A DNA stretch of 64,000 nucleotides, from the NCBI RefSeq assembly GCF_963974575.1, contig NZ_CAXBBQ010000002.1, positions 490,459 through 554,458 on the forward strand. The letters run 5' to 3'. Numbering within the stretch: position 1 is the first letter of the stretch; every line of letters begins with the position of its first letter. Under the pieces are notes generated by a model that saw only the letters and a list, made by a program, of their open reading frames with translations, had not been told where the DNA came from and ran no database searches. Both the position numbers and the translations under genes were made by a program. This DNA comes from Sphingosinicella sp963974575. GTDB lineage: Bacteria > Pseudomonadota > Alphaproteobacteria > Sphingomonadales > Sphingomonadaceae. This document shows positions 40,831 through 51,841 of this stretch, piece by piece.

Positions 40831-42621
40831 TCAGTCGGCCCATGCCGCGTCGTCGAGGTGGAGTTCCGCGCGCGGCGTCGAGCCCCAATCATCCTGACTC
40901 ACCCGCCCCGACACCCAGAGCCTCCGCCCGCCCGCCTGCATCAGCGCAGCGCCGAGCGGCGTATCCACACTGCGGAACGCCACGGCCTTGACGCGCGCGC
41001 CGTCGGCGCCCGCCAGAAACACGCGGACATGACCCGTGCCGACGATATCGGCCTTCACCACGGAAAACGGCCCAGCCGCGACGCGCGGCCCCGGCCAACC
41101 CGCTCCATAAGGCCCCGCGGCTTCCAAGGCCTCGGCGAGCGACACCGTAACGCCCGCAGGTGCCAACGCGAGATCGAAGGAAAGCGCGTCCACGGCGCGG
41201 GACCGCGTCACATCGCCCTCCAGCCGCTCGCAGAGGAACCGGGCGAGATCATCGACACGCTCACGCGCCACGGTGACGCCCGCCGCCATGGCGTGGCCGC
41301 CCCCTGCGCTGATGAGCCCCGCGTCGCGCGCCGCCAGAACCGCCGCGCCGAGATCGACGCCGGGGATCGAGCGGCCGGAGCCCTTGCCCGTCCCAGCATC
41401 ATCAATGCCGATCACGAGCGCGGGCACGCCGAAACGGTCCTTGAGGCGGCTCGCGGCAATGCCGATGACGCCGGGATGCCAGCCATCGCCCGCGATCACC
41501 GCGACGGGCGCGTTGCCTGCGCGTTCACACGCCGCGATGGCCGCCTCCGTCACCAGCGCTTCGATCGCGCGCCGTTCCTCGTTCAGCCGGTTGAGTTCGT
41601 CCGCGAGCCCGGCGAGTTCATCGCCCTCCCCCGTCAACAGCCGCACGCCGAGGTCCGCCTGGCCCACGCGCCCGCCCGCATTGATGCGCGGCCCGAGCGC
41701 GAAGCCGAGGTCCGAAGCGCGCGGCGCACGCTCCAGCCGCGCGGCGGCGGCCAGCGCGGCGAGGCCCGCGTTGCGGCGCGTCGCCATCACCTTGAGGCCT
41801 TGCGACACGTATGCGCGGTTAAGGCCAGTAAGCGGCACCACGTCCGCCACCGTGCCGAGCGCGACGAGGTCGAGCAGTTCGGTGAGTCTCGGTTCAGGCC
41901 TTCCGGCAAACCAGCCGCGCGCGCGCAATTCCCGGTTCACTGCCACGGCGACGAGAAATGCCATGCCGACCGCCGCGAGGTGCCCGAACGCGGCGCCTTC
42001 GTCTTCATCGATGCGGTTGGGGTTCACGATGGCGACGGCGGGCGGCAGCAACGTCGAGGCCTTGTGATGATCGACGACGATCACATCGAGCCCGGCGTCC
42101 TTTGCGGCCTCCAGCGCCTCGAAACCCTGCGTACCGCAGTCGACGCAGACGACGAGGTCCGCACCCGCGCGCTTCAACGCCACCAGCGCCTCCGCCGAGG
42201 GGCCGTAGCCTTCGAGCAGCCGATCCGGGATGTAATGCGAAACCGTGCCGCCCACCGCGCGCAGGAAGCGGATCAGCACCGCCGCGCTGGTCGCCCCGTC
42301 CACGTCATAGTCGCCGAAGATCACCACGGCCTCGCCGCGCGTCACCGCGTCGGCGATACGCGTGGCTGCCGTGTCCATATCGCGGAAAATTGAGGGGTCG
42401 GGCAGCAGGTCGCGGATCGTCGGCTGCGACAGGCTGGCGATATCCTCCACGCGCACGCCGCGCGCGGTGAACAGCCGCGCGGTCACATCGCTGATGCCGA
42501 GCCTCAGCGCATCGGCAGCATCGCCCGGCGGGCCTCCCCGCCAGCGCCATTGCCGTCCGCTGATCGAGCGGCTGACGCCAAAGACAAAGGCGTCAGGCGT
42601 CGGAACGGCGATGCTCGCCAC
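40831..42621 (-). CDS. recJ: single-stranded-DNA-specific exonuclease RecJ
   Basis: 596 residues. DHH phosphoesterase motifs: VVIFGDYDVDGATSAA, VVCVDCGT, VVDHHKAS; the DHHA1 domain has GRSIPGVDLGAAV and SAGGGHAMAAG. Degrades 5'-ended single strands in recombination and mismatch repair. Its start overlaps the 3' end of glpX by 29 bases, so the two are co-transcribed. Confidence 0.95.
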   Translation of the reverse strand: MASIAVPTPDAFVFGVSRSISGRQWRWRGGPPGDAADALRLGISDVTARLFTARGVRVEDIASLSQPTIRDLLPDPSIFRDMDTAATRIADAVTRGEAVVIFGDYDVDGATSAAVLIRFLRAVGGTVSHYIPDRLLEGYGPSAEALVALKRAGADLVVCVDCGTQGFEALEAAKDAGLDVIVVDHHKASTLLPPAVAIVNPNRIDEDEGAAFGHLAAVGMAFLVAVAVNRELRARGWFAGRPEPRLTELLDLVALGTVADVVPLTGLNRAYVSQGLKVMATRRNAGLAALAAAARLERAPRASDLGFALGPRINAGGRVGQADLGVRLLTGEGDELAGLADELNRLNEERRAIEALVTEAAIAACERAGNAPVAVIAGDGWHPGVIGIAASRLKDRFGVPALVIGIDDAGTGKGSGRSIPGVDLGAAVLAARDAGLISAGGGHAMAAGVTVARERVDDLARFLCERLEGDVTRSRAVDALSFDLALAPAGVTVSLAEALEAAGPYGAGWPGPRVAAGPFSVVKADIVGTGHVRVFLAGADGARVKAVAFRSVDTPLGAALMQAGGRRLWVSGRVSQDDWGSTPRAELHLDDAAWAD

Positions 42622-43570
42622 GCACCCACCTGACCGTGCCCGAAGACGCGCGCATCACGACCGATTCGGTCGTCACGAGGCCGCCTTTGAGGTGCTTCAC
42701 GCCGTCGAGCAGCGAACCATCGGTCACGCCCGTCGCCGCGAAGATCACGTCGCCCTTGGCCATGTCTTCGGTGTCGTAGATGCGGTCGAGATCGGTGATG
42801 CCCCACTTCGCCGCGCGCAGGCGCTCGTCGTCGTTGCGGAACACCAGCCGGCCCTGGATCTGCCCGCCGACGCAGCGCAATGCCGCCGCCGCGAGCACGC
42901 CCTCAGGCGCGCCGCCCTGGCCAAGATAGATATCGACCGTCGTCTCGGGGTTCGTCACCGCGATCACCCCCGCCACGTCGCCGTCGGGGATCAGCGCCAC
43001 GCCGCAGCCGATCGACCGCAGTTCGGCGATCAGCTTCTCGTGACGCGGGCGATCGAGCACGCAGGCGATGATCTCGTTGGGCTTCACGCCCTTCGCCTTC
43101 GCCAGCGCGTTCACGTTCTCGGTGACGCTCTTGTCGAGGCTGACGAGGTCTTTCGCATAGCCCGGTCCGATAGCGAGCTTGTCCATGTAGACGTCGGGCG
43201 CGTTCAGCAGGCAACCCTCTTCGGCGATGGCGAGCACGGCAAGCGCGTTCGGTCCGGCCTTGGCGGTGATCGTGGTGCCTTCCAGCGGATCGAGCGCGAT
43301 GTCGATCTTGGGGCCCGTGCCGATCGCGGCGCCGACCTTTTCACCGATGTAGAGCATCGGGGCCTCGTCGCGCTCGCCCTCGCCGATCACGATGGTGCCG
43401 TCGAAGGCGAGTTCGTTCAGCGCATCGCGCATGGCATCAACGGCGGCGGCGTCGGCGGCCTTCTCGTCGCCGCGTCCCACGAGGTGCGAGGCCGCCATCG
43501 CGGCGCATTCCGTCACGCGCACCATTTCCAGGACGAGTACGCGCTCCAGCACGTCGCTGCGTTTCACCAT
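42593..43570 (-). CDS. glpX: class II fructose-1,6-bisphosphatase
   Basis: 325 residues. Metal/substrate motifs DGTIVIGEGERDEAPML and ALDPLEGTTITAKAGPNA, and later IPDGDVAGVI. Removes the 1-phosphate in gluconeogenesis. Lies between hom (55 bases upstream) and recJ (overlap), an order common in sphingomonads. Confidence 0.95.
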   Translation of the reverse strand: MVKRSDVLERVLVLEMVRVTECAAMAASHLVGRGDEKAADAAAVDAMRDALNELAFDGTIVIGEGERDEAPMLYIGEKVGAAIGTGPKIDIALDPLEGTTITAKAGPNALAVLAIAEEGCLLNAPDVYMDKLAIGPGYAKDLVSLDKSVTENVNALAKAKGVKPNEIIACVLDRPRHEKLIAELRSIGCGVALIPDGDVAGVIAVTNPETTVDIYLGQGGAPEGVLAAAALRCVGGQIQGRLVFRNDDERLRAAKWGITDLDRIYDTEDMAKGDVIFAATGVTDGSLLDGVKHLKGGLVTTESVVMRASSGTVRWVRGEHRRSDA

Positions 43571-43625
43571 CGGGCTTGAACTCCTGTCGATTCGAATATG
43601 TCCAAAGGCTGGTAGACGGCCAGCC

Positions 43626-44918
43626 TTAAAAGTCCAGAATATGCATCAGCATCGGTTCGCCAAGCACGCTGCTGCTCGCGCGCATCGCCTCGATGGCTTT
43701 GCGGACTGCGCTTTCGTTTGTTTCGTGCGAGACGATCGCGATGAACACGCCGCCCGCGTCGGCCTGCCCGCGCTGAATCAGACTGTCGATGGAAACGCCC
43801 GCGTCGCGCAGCATCGCCGCGAGTTCGGCAAGCACGCCCGTCTCGTCGGCGACCGACAGACGCAGGTAGTAGCGCCCGCGGCGGTCTGCCGCCTCGCCTG
43901 CGCCGATCGGCTCCAGATGGTGCGAAAGCATGGCGAAGGCAGGGCCCGCCTCACCGCGTGCAATGTCGATGAGGTCGGCGACGACGGCGCTTGCCGTCGG
44001 CCCTTCCCCCGCGCCGCGCCCTTCGAAGAACAGCCGGCCGACGAAATTGCCTTCCGCCACCACGGCGTTCAGCGAACCCGTGACCTTGGCGAGCGGGTTA
44101 GCGAGCGGGACGAGGCATGGATGCACGCGCTGGTGGATGCGGTCGTCCACCACCTCGGCAAGCCCGACGAGCCGTACGCGGAAGCCAAGCTCGGCCGCGT
44201 GCGCGATGTCTGTCGCCGCCACGGCGCGGATGCCCGTGGTTCGGACGCTCGCGAAGTCGATCTCGCTGCCGAACGAGAGACTCGCGAGGATCGCGAGCTT
44301 GTGCGCGGCATCGATGCCGTCGATGTCGAAGGTCGGATCGGCCTCGGCGTAACCCAGCCGCTGCGCCTCCGCGAGCACATCGCCGAACGCCGCGCCCTTC
44401 TCCTCCATTTCGGTGAGGATATAGTTACAGGTGCCGTTGAGGATGCCGTACACGCGGTCGATGCGGTTCGCCGCGGCGCCCTCGCGGATCGCCTTGATGA
44501 TCGGGATGCCGCCGGCCACCGCCGCTTCGTACTTCAGCGGCGTTCCCGCCCTCTCCGCGGCGCCCGCGAGTTCGAGCCCGTGGTGGGCGATCATCGCCTT
44601 GTTCGCGGTGACGACGCCCTTGCCGCTTGCGATCGCGCTGCGCACCAGTGCCACCGCCGGGCCATCCGACCCGCCGATCAGTTCGACGATCACATCGACG
44701 TCATCGCGCTCGGCAAGCGACGAGGTATCGTCGACCCACTCGAACCGCGAAAGATCGATACCCCGGTCACGCGACCGGTCACGCGCCGATACCACAACGA
44801 TCTCAATCGGCCGCCCGGCGCGGCGCGCGATCAGATCGCGGTTCTCATCCAGAAGTTTAACGACGCCGGCGCCGACCGTGCCGAGCCCGGCAAGCGCGAT
44901 GCGCAAGGGAGGATTCAC
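43626..44918 (-). CDS. hom: homoserine dehydrogenase
   Basis: 430 residues from GTG 44918. NAD(P)-binding LAGLGTVGAGVVKLLDEN at the N-terminus, catalytic domain with YEAAVAGGIPIIKAIREG and GILNGTCNYILT, and C-terminal ACT domain (LRLSVADETGVLAELAAML) for feedback control. Makes homoserine for threonine and methionine; metZ at 53625 uses a derivative of the product. Confidence 0.96.
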   Translation of the reverse strand: MNPPLRIALAGLGTVGAGVVKLLDENRDLIARRAGRPIEIVVVSARDRSRDRGIDLSRFEWVDDTSSLAERDDVDVIVELIGGSDGPAVALVRSAIASGKGVVTANKAMIAHHGLELAGAAERAGTPLKYEAAVAGGIPIIKAIREGAAANRIDRVYGILNGTCNYILTEMEEKGAAFGDVLAEAQRLGYAEADPTFDIDGIDAAHKLAILASLSFGSEIDFASVRTTGIRAVAATDIAHAAELGFRVRLVGLAEVVDDRIHQRVHPCLVPLANPLAKVTGSLNAVVAEGNFVGRLFFEGRGAGEGPTASAVVADLIDIARGEAGPAFAMLSHHLEPIGAGEAADRRGRYYLRLSVADETGVLAELAAMLRDAGVSIDSLIQRGQADAGGVFIAIVSHETNESAVRKAIEAMRASSSVLGEPMLMHILDF

Positions 44919-44955
44919 TGCTTAACCCCGATTCTCAAGACATTCCGACAAGCGT

Positions 44956-46170
<1,215 letters not shown>

Positions 46171-46296
46171 TGTCTCCTCTTGGGTCTTTCCCGTGCATAG
46201 GCCGCATGATCGCGGCGGGCGCCGTTATAGCGACCGCCCTTGGCGCTTGGCGAGCGCTTGTTTATCGTCGGCGCAACTGCTGCTCCCGGGGAGATC

Positions 46297-48072
46297 ATGA
46301 TGGTTGCCGCCGCCGACATCGAAGGTCTTGCCGATCACGTCCAGCGCTGGACGTGGCTTGCGGGCAAAATGCAACAGATGATGATGGAATTCATGGCGAA
46401 AGAGGCGACGGACGGCGTCGTGCTCGGCCCCGATCCGCTCGGCCTCGTGGAAACGTGGAGCAAGATGGCGACCGCCGCGATGACGGACCCTTCCCGCCTC
46501 GCCCAGCTGCAGGCGGATTACTGGCGCGACGCCATGACGCTTTGGCAGGCCTTCGCCACCCCGGGCGAGGTGCAGCCCCCGCAGCTTCCCGCCGACAAGC
46601 GCTTCAAAGGGCAGGCGTGGTCGGAAATGCCCGCGTTCGACTTCCTGAAGTCGTCCTACCTGCTCGCCAGCCAGTATGTGCTCCAGCTCGTCGGCGGCCT
46701 CGACGGGCTCGACGACAAGGAACGGCAGAAGGCGCTCTTCTACACGCGCCAGTTCATCGATGCGCTCTCACCCTCGAACTACCTGCTCACCAATCCGGAG
46801 GTGCTGAAGGCCACGGTGGAGAGCAAGGGCGAGAACCTCCTCAAAGGTACGCAGCACCTGCTCGACGATCTCCAGCGCGGCCGCATGACGATGACCGACG
46901 AGAAGGCGTTCGAGGTCGGCCGCAACGTCGCCGTCACCCCCGGCAAGGTCGTGTTCGAAAACCGGATGTTCCAGCTCATCCAATATGCGCCGAGCACCGC
47001 GAACGTTTACGAGACCCCGCTCCTCATCTTCCCGCCGTGGATCAACAAGTTCTACATCCTCGATCTGACGCCGGAAAAGAGCTTCATCCGCTGGGCGGTC
47101 GCGCAGGGCCTCACCGTGTTCGTCGTGTCGTGGAAGAACGCCGACGCCAGCATCGCCGACGCAACCACCGCGACCTATATCGAGGAAGGCTTCATCGTCG
47201 CCATCGATGCCGTGCTGAAGGGCCTCGGCGTCAAGTCCACACACGTCATCGGCTACTGCGTCGCCGGCACCACGCTCGCGATGACGCTGGCGCTGATGGC
47301 GGCGCGGGACACGGCGGACAAGGTGAAGACGGCGACCTTCTTCACCGCGCAAGTCGACTTCTCGGAGTGCGGCGACCTCGGCGTCTTCGTCGACGAGGAT
47401 CATCTGAAGGCCGTGAAAGAGCTGTCGGAAAGCAAGGGCTATCTCGATGGCCGCTACATGGCGACGACCTTCAACATGCTCCGCGCGAACGACCTCATCT
47501 GGAACTACGTCGTCAACAACTACTTGCTCGGAAAGGACTATTTCCCCTTCGACCTGCTCTACTGGAATTCCGATTCCACGAACGTACCGGCGAAGTGGCA
47601 CGCCGAATATCTGGAGGGTCTCTACCGCGACAACCGCATGATCGTCCCCGGCGGCATCGTCATCGACGGCACGCCCATCGACCTGCGCACGGTGAAGACG
47701 CCCGTTTACATTCAGGGCGGCAAAGAGGATCACATCGCCCCGGCGCGCTCCTCATGGAAGCTCACGCGCAACTTCTCCGGCCCGGTCCGCTTCGTCCTCG
47801 CCGGCAGCGGCCACATCGCCGGCGTCGTCAACCCGCCCGACGCGAACAAGTACCAGCACTGGACGAACGACACCCTCCCCGAACGCTTCGAAGACTTCGC
47901 CGCCACCGCCACCGAACACCCCGGAAGCTGGTGGCCCGACTGGATCAAATGGCTGACGCCGCAATCAGGCAAACAAATCCCTGCCCGCACCCCAGGCAAA
48001 AGCGCCAAAGGCGGCAAGCTCAAGGTGATCGAGGACGCACCGGGGCGGTATGTGCGGGAGCGGGTTGGGTAG
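46297..48072 (+). CDS. phaC: class I poly(R)-hydroxyalkanoate synthase
   Basis: 591 residues from ATG 46297 (GGGGAG upstream). The N-terminal PhaC_N domain includes KGENLLKGTQHLLDDL and GKVVFENRMFQLIQY. The alpha/beta hydrolase core has the lipase-like box GYCVAGTT with nucleophile Cys321, Asp in GGKEDHIAP, and His in GSGHIAGVVNPP. Polymerises 3-hydroxyacyl-CoA to storage polyester. No phasin or phaAB gene beside it. Confidence 0.96.
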   Translation: MMVAAADIEGLADHVQRWTWLAGKMQQMMMEFMAKEATDGVVLGPDPLGLVETWSKMATAAMTDPSRLAQLQADYWRDAMTLWQAFATPGEVQPPQLPADKRFKGQAWSEMPAFDFLKSSYLLASQYVLQLVGGLDGLDDKERQKALFYTRQFIDALSPSNYLLTNPEVLKATVESKGENLLKGTQHLLDDLQRGRMTMTDEKAFEVGRNVAVTPGKVVFENRMFQLIQYAPSTANVYETPLLIFPPWINKFYILDLTPEKSFIRWAVAQGLTVFVVSWKNADASIADATTATYIEEGFIVAIDAVLKGLGVKSTHVIGYCVAGTTLAMTLALMAARDTADKVKTATFFTAQVDFSECGDLGVFVDEDHLKAVKELSESKGYLDGRYMATTFNMLRANDLIWNYVVNNYLLGKDYFPFDLLYWNSDSTNVPAKWHAEYLEGLYRDNRMIVPGGIVIDGTPIDLRTVKTPVYIQGGKEDHIAPARSSWKLTRNFSGPVRFVLAGSGHIAGVVNPPDANKYQHWTNDTLPERFEDFAATATEHPGSWWPDWIKWLTPQSGKQIPARTPGKSAKGGKLKVIEDAPGRYVRERVG

Positions 48073-48115
48073 GGGTTGGGGCGATCAGTGGCCAAAAATT
48101 TGGGAGAAACGGCCA

Positions 48116-49009
48116 ATGCTTTTTGACGGGGAGCAGCTTTCGACTGACCATCGCTACTTCCAGAACCTAGGTAAGACAGATTTCCGACCAGACATTGCAG
48201 CATGGTGCGAGGCAACTTTCGAGCGCGCCCACATGCTCCTAGATGATGATTTCCCAGTACGGTTTCGGCGCGAGACACCGCAGCGTATATCGGAACTGTT
48301 GTTCGCCGGTGCACTTCTAGACGCAGGGTGGAAGCCGCTTGGCCGCGTACCAGGTTTCGACCTCGCGTTTGAGATGAGCGATGGCCGTCTGCTAGTGGAG
48401 ATTACAACGCCAGAATCCCATTCGGCCAACACTTGGACTGAGAAGAAGGGCGACGGATACAGTGTTTGGTCAACAGACGCCAAGACAGAGGACGCTGCGT
48501 TGAGACGACTGACCAGCGGCTTTGCCAACAAGGCCGAGGCTATCCGTAAGCACTATGAGGCAGGTGAAATTGCCAAGGCCGATTATGTGGTCATCGCCAT
48601 TTCAGGATTTCGACTCAGCCAGGAATCTCCGGTCGCTCCAGGAATCTCTGGACCTGTTCCAGATTTCGCGAAAGCCTTTCTGCCCATTGGTTCACGGTAT
48701 GTAACTGTCCAGATCGGAGATCACTCCGACAAGCCATTAGATGGCGGCTGGCAATCCAAGGCGACGATCGAACAAGAGGGTAAGCAGCCAGTTGATCGCG
48801 ACTTTTTCCTGCGCTCAGAGTTCCAGCACATCCATGCTGTTGCTTACACACCGCTGCACTTTGGCGAGCCAATCTCGCCGGTCATGGAGTGCGCCGCGCT
48901 TCACAATCCCATGGCTCGTTCGAAGGATCAGGCGGTCGCACTTGGGTTGGGATGCGAATATGGCGTTGAGATAGGCGACAATGAATTTTCGATTGGGCCA
49001 CTGAAATAG
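48116..49009 (+). CDS. protein of unknown function, possibly nuclease-like
   Basis: 297 residues from ATG 48116. Base composition is visibly less GC-rich than the neighbours, with codons rare in this genome, suggesting recent arrival. No signal peptide or membrane span. The segment FDLAFEMSDGRLLVEITTPE (about residues 80-99) could be the core of a PD-(D/E)xK nuclease fold (strand, acidic residue, strand with ExT in place of ExK), but the lysine is missing. The rest gives no motif. May be a solitary defence or restriction-related gene; unproven. Confidence 0.65.
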   Translation: MLFDGEQLSTDHRYFQNLGKTDFRPDIAAWCEATFERAHMLLDDDFPVRFRRETPQRISELLFAGALLDAGWKPLGRVPGFDLAFEMSDGRLLVEITTPESHSANTWTEKKGDGYSVWSTDAKTEDAALRRLTSGFANKAEAIRKHYEAGEIAKADYVVIAISGFRLSQESPVAPGISGPVPDFAKAFLPIGSRYVTVQIGDHSDKPLDGGWQSKATIEQEGKQPVDRDFFLRSEFQHIHAVAYTPLHFGEPISPVMECAALHNPMARSKDQAVALGLGCEYGVEIGDNEFSIGPLK

Positions 49010-49176
49010 TACGCACCACGGACCACACCAACCTTCGAAATTCCTTCCGAAATAGGAAAAGCTGTGCCAGCCTCGGCGCGCTCTTTGAAGCGCGGCGCCA
49101 TCGCTGGTCCGCACATTGAAAACGGAAAACGCCGACCCCGCCCGCGCCTTAACGCGCCGTGGACAGCCGTCAGCGC

Positions 49177-49200
49177 CGCGCGTTTCAAAAAAAACGCGCG
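49177..49200. terminator. bidirectional intrinsic terminator
   Basis: Perfect 9-bp stem CGCGCGTTT/AAACGCGCG with a 6-base A-rich loop, between the convergent unknown gene (ends 49009) and gcrA (ends 49251). Confidence 0.6.
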
Positions 49201-49250
49201 TTGGCCTCCACTTCCTCTACTTCGCGCGGATTGCTCCGCGCGAAAAGGCC

Positions 49251-49841
49251 TCAGCGAACGCGCGGTAACGGCGGCATCGGCGCCCTTGAGGGCCGGTTGC
49301 GGTCGCGGGGGAGTTGGGCCTGATAGGCCTCGGCGCAGTGCGGGGTGCAGTAGGGGAAGCCGGGGTTCACCGGGCGGCCGCAGAACTGGAAGTCGGGCTC
49401 GCCGGGGTGACCGATCGGCCACTTGCAGATCTTGTCGCTGAGATCGAGCAGCGTCACCTTCTCGCCGGGGGCGCGCGGCTTCACCGGCGCAGCGGGCATT
49501 GCGGTGCGTACGGGCATCGCGGGCTTGGGCGCGGCAGCGGACACGGGCACCGGCTTCGCTTCGGCGGGCGGGCGCGGCTGGGGCGCGGATGCCTGCTGCG
49601 CGGCGGCTTCGGGCTTCGATTTGGGCGCGGGCGGCGCGGCGGCCTTCTTCGCCGTTTCGCGCGGTGTGCCGTCGCTGTCGCCCTTCACGGGAGACGGGCG
49701 TGCCTTCAGACCCAGCCGGTGTGCCTTGCCGATCACCGCGTTGCGGCTCACGTTGCCGAGCTTTTCGGCGATCTGGCTCGCTGTCAGCCCCTTTTCCCAG
49801 AGGTTCCTCAGCGTCTCGATCCGTTCGTCCGTCCAGGACAT
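49251..49841 (-). CDS. gcrA: GcrA cell-cycle regulator
   Basis: 196 residues from ATG 49841. The N-terminal DNA-binding domain MSWTDERIETLRNLWEKG, SASQIA-type LTASQIAEKLGNVSRNAVIG and KAHRLGLKAR is the GcrA signature. A long alanine/proline linker (about 55-130) follows, then the C-terminal sigma70-interacting domain (CKWPIGHPGEPDFQFCG, YCTPHCAEAYQ). GcrA activates promoters carrying GANTC sites methylated by CcrM, coordinating the alphaproteobacterial cell cycle. Confidence 0.96.
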   Translation of the reverse strand: MSWTDERIETLRNLWEKGLTASQIAEKLGNVSRNAVIGKAHRLGLKARPSPVKGDSDGTPRETAKKAAAPPAPKSKPEAAAQQASAPQPRPPAEAKPVPVSAAAPKPAMPVRTAMPAAPVKPRAPGEKVTLLDLSDKICKWPIGHPGEPDFQFCGRPVNPGFPYCTPHCAEAYQAQLPRDRNRPSRAPMPPLPRVR

Positions 49842-49892
49842 CGCGTTCCCACTTCCAATCTTCAAACAAAAGAGCCGACCGGCTTGCGGGGC

Positions 49893-50786
49893 ATGGCCAC
49901 AGCCACTACTCCCACGCAGATGCACGATCAGCTTGCAAAGCCTTCCGTAGCGAAACCGGCCGCGCCGGTCCACAGCGAACCCGCCCACAGCGAACCCGGC
50001 GTGCCGATCATCGGGCGCATCAACTGGCCCGGCCTTCGGACTCTCTATGTGAAGGAGGTGCGGCGGTTCTTCAAGGTGCAGCTGCAAACGGTGTGGGCGC
50101 CCGCCATCACGACGCTGCTGTTCCTGGCGATTTTCACCGTCGCGCTCGGGCGCGGCAGCCTCACCGTTCTCGGTGTGCCATTCAACAGCTTCCTCGCCCC
50201 CGGCCTCATCGTCATGGCGATGATCCAGAACAGCTTCGCGAACACCTCGTCCTCGATCCTGATCGGCAAGGTGCAGGGCACGATCGTCGATATATTGATG
50301 CCACCGCTGTCGCCGGGGGAGCTGCTCGTCTCGTTCGTCGCGGGCGCCGTCACCCGCGCGTGGCTCGTCGGCATGGCGGTCTGGGGCGCGATGGTGCTGT
50401 GGCCGGGCGTTTCGGTGGCGATCCAAAATCCGCTCGCCGTGTTCTTCTACGGCACGATGGGCGCGGTGATGCTGGGGCTGCTCGGGGTCATCACCGGGCT
50501 GTGGGCGGACAAGTTCGATCACGCCGCCGCCGTCACCAACTTCGTCGTGCAGCCGCTGTCGCTGCTTTCGGGCACCTTCTACTCGATCGATCGGCTGGCG
50601 GGCGTGTGGAACACGGCGAGCCACTTCAACCCGTTCTTCTACGTGATCGACGGCTTCCGTTCGGGCTTCATCGGCATCCACGACGGCCCCGCGCTTGGCG
50701 GCGCGATCGCGCTCATCGCCATCAACGCGGCGCTCTGGACGCTGTGCTACTGGGCGCTCCGCACCGGCTGGCGCACGCGCCAGTGA
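49893..50786 (+). CDS. ABC-2 type transporter permease
   Basis: 297 residues. N-terminal cytoplasmic part with a short duplicated HSEPxHSEP stretch, then six membrane helices (APAITTLLFLAIFTVALG; MLGLLGVITGLWADKFDH; LSLLSGTFYSIDRLAG). ABC2_membrane family, exporting drugs or polysaccharides with a separate ATPase. No ATP-binding partner lies beside it, since gcrA is divergent upstream and a terminator follows. Confidence 0.88.
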   Translation: MATATTPTQMHDQLAKPSVAKPAAPVHSEPAHSEPGVPIIGRINWPGLRTLYVKEVRRFFKVQLQTVWAPAITTLLFLAIFTVALGRGSLTVLGVPFNSFLAPGLIVMAMIQNSFANTSSSILIGKVQGTIVDILMPPLSPGELLVSFVAGAVTRAWLVGMAVWGAMVLWPGVSVAIQNPLAVFFYGTMGAVMLGLLGVITGLWADKFDHAAAVTNFVVQPLSLLSGTFYSIDRLAGVWNTASHFNPFFYVIDGFRSGFIGIHDGPALGGAIALIAINAALWTLCYWALRTGWRTRQ

Positions 50787-50834
50787 CATTGACTTGGAGG
50801 CCCGCGTAGGTCATGGAAGCGCGCAAGTCCGAAG

Positions 50835-50859
50835 GGCGGTCAGCATTGGCCGCCTTTTT
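50835..50859 (+). terminator. intrinsic terminator after the ABC permease gene
   Basis: GGCGGTC/GGCCGCC 7-bp stem (one G:T pair), loop AGCATT, then TTTTT. Separates the permease gene from argF. Confidence 0.75.
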
Positions 50860-50911
50860 CCGTTTCGAAGGCCGGTTTCGGGGCCATTCACGAACGAAGG
50901 TTTGAAGGGCG

Positions 50912-51841
50912 ATGCGGCACTTTCTCGATCTCGAAAGCACGGGCGCTGAAGCCCTGCGGCTGATCCTCGACGAGGCGAAGCGCCGCAAACAGGCCCGCGC
51001 CGGCCGTCCGAAGGGCGCGGTCGACGACGACGCTCCGCTCGCCGGCCACGTGCTCGCCGCGATCTTCGAGAAGTCTTCAACGCGCACGCGCGTCTCCTTC
51101 GACATGGCGATGCGCCAGCTCGGCGGCTCGGCGATGATTCTCTCCTCGGCGGACATGCAACTCGGCCGCGGCGAGACGATCGAAGACACCGCGCGCGTGC
51201 TTTCCCGCTTCGTCGACGCCATTTCGCTGCGGACCAACGGGCACGACAAGATCGAAGCGCTTGCCGCAGCCAGCAGCGTGCCGGTGATCAACATGCTGAC
51301 CGACAGCGGCCACCCCTGCCAGATCGCCGCCGATCTGATGACCGTGGAAGAGCGGCTCGGCCGCAGCGTCGCAGGCACGGTGTGGGCGTGGCTCGGCGAC
51401 GGCAACAACGTCTGCTACTCGCTGATCGAGGCGGCGGGCTTGCTCGGCTTTGAAATGCGCCTGTCGGTGCCCGCCGCTTACGACCCGGACGACGCCGTGG
51501 TCGCCCGTGCGGAGGCGCGCGGCGCACGGATCATCGTGGAGCGTAACCCCGAAGCGGCCGTGGCCGGGGCCGATGTCATCGTTACAGACACTTGGGTTTC
51601 GATGGGCCAGTCCGGCGCGGCACAGCGCCTGGTCGCGATGGGGCCGTATCAGGTGACCGAAGCGCTGATGGCGAAGGCGAAACCCTCCGCGCTCTTCCTC
51701 CACTGCCTTCCCGCGCACCGCGGCGAGGAGGTCATCGACGCCGTGATGGATGGCCCCCAGTCGGCCGTGTGGGATGAAGCCGAAAACCGCTTACATGCAC
51801 AGAAAGCGATCCTGCTCTGGTGTCTGAACAAACTCGGCTGA
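50912..51841 (+). CDS. argF: ornithine carbamoyltransferase
   Basis: 309 residues. Carbamoyl-phosphate site FEKSSTRTRVSFD, then SLRTNGHD, HPCQIAADLMT, ornithine site DTWVSMGQ, and HCLPAHRGEEV. Makes citrulline in arginine synthesis. Its 3' end overlaps the hslO start by 22 bases, so the two are translated from one transcript. Confidence 0.97.
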   Translation: MRHFLDLESTGAEALRLILDEAKRRKQARAGRPKGAVDDDAPLAGHVLAAIFEKSSTRTRVSFDMAMRQLGGSAMILSSADMQLGRGETIEDTARVLSRFVDAISLRTNGHDKIEALAAASSVPVINMLTDSGHPCQIAADLMTVEERLGRSVAGTVWAWLGDGNNVCYSLIEAAGLLGFEMRLSVPAAYDPDDAVVARAEARGARIIVERNPEAAVAGADVIVTDTWVSMGQSGAAQRLVAMGPYQVTEALMAKAKPSALFLHCLPAHRGEEVIDAVMDGPQSAVWDEAENRLHAQKAILLWCLNKLG

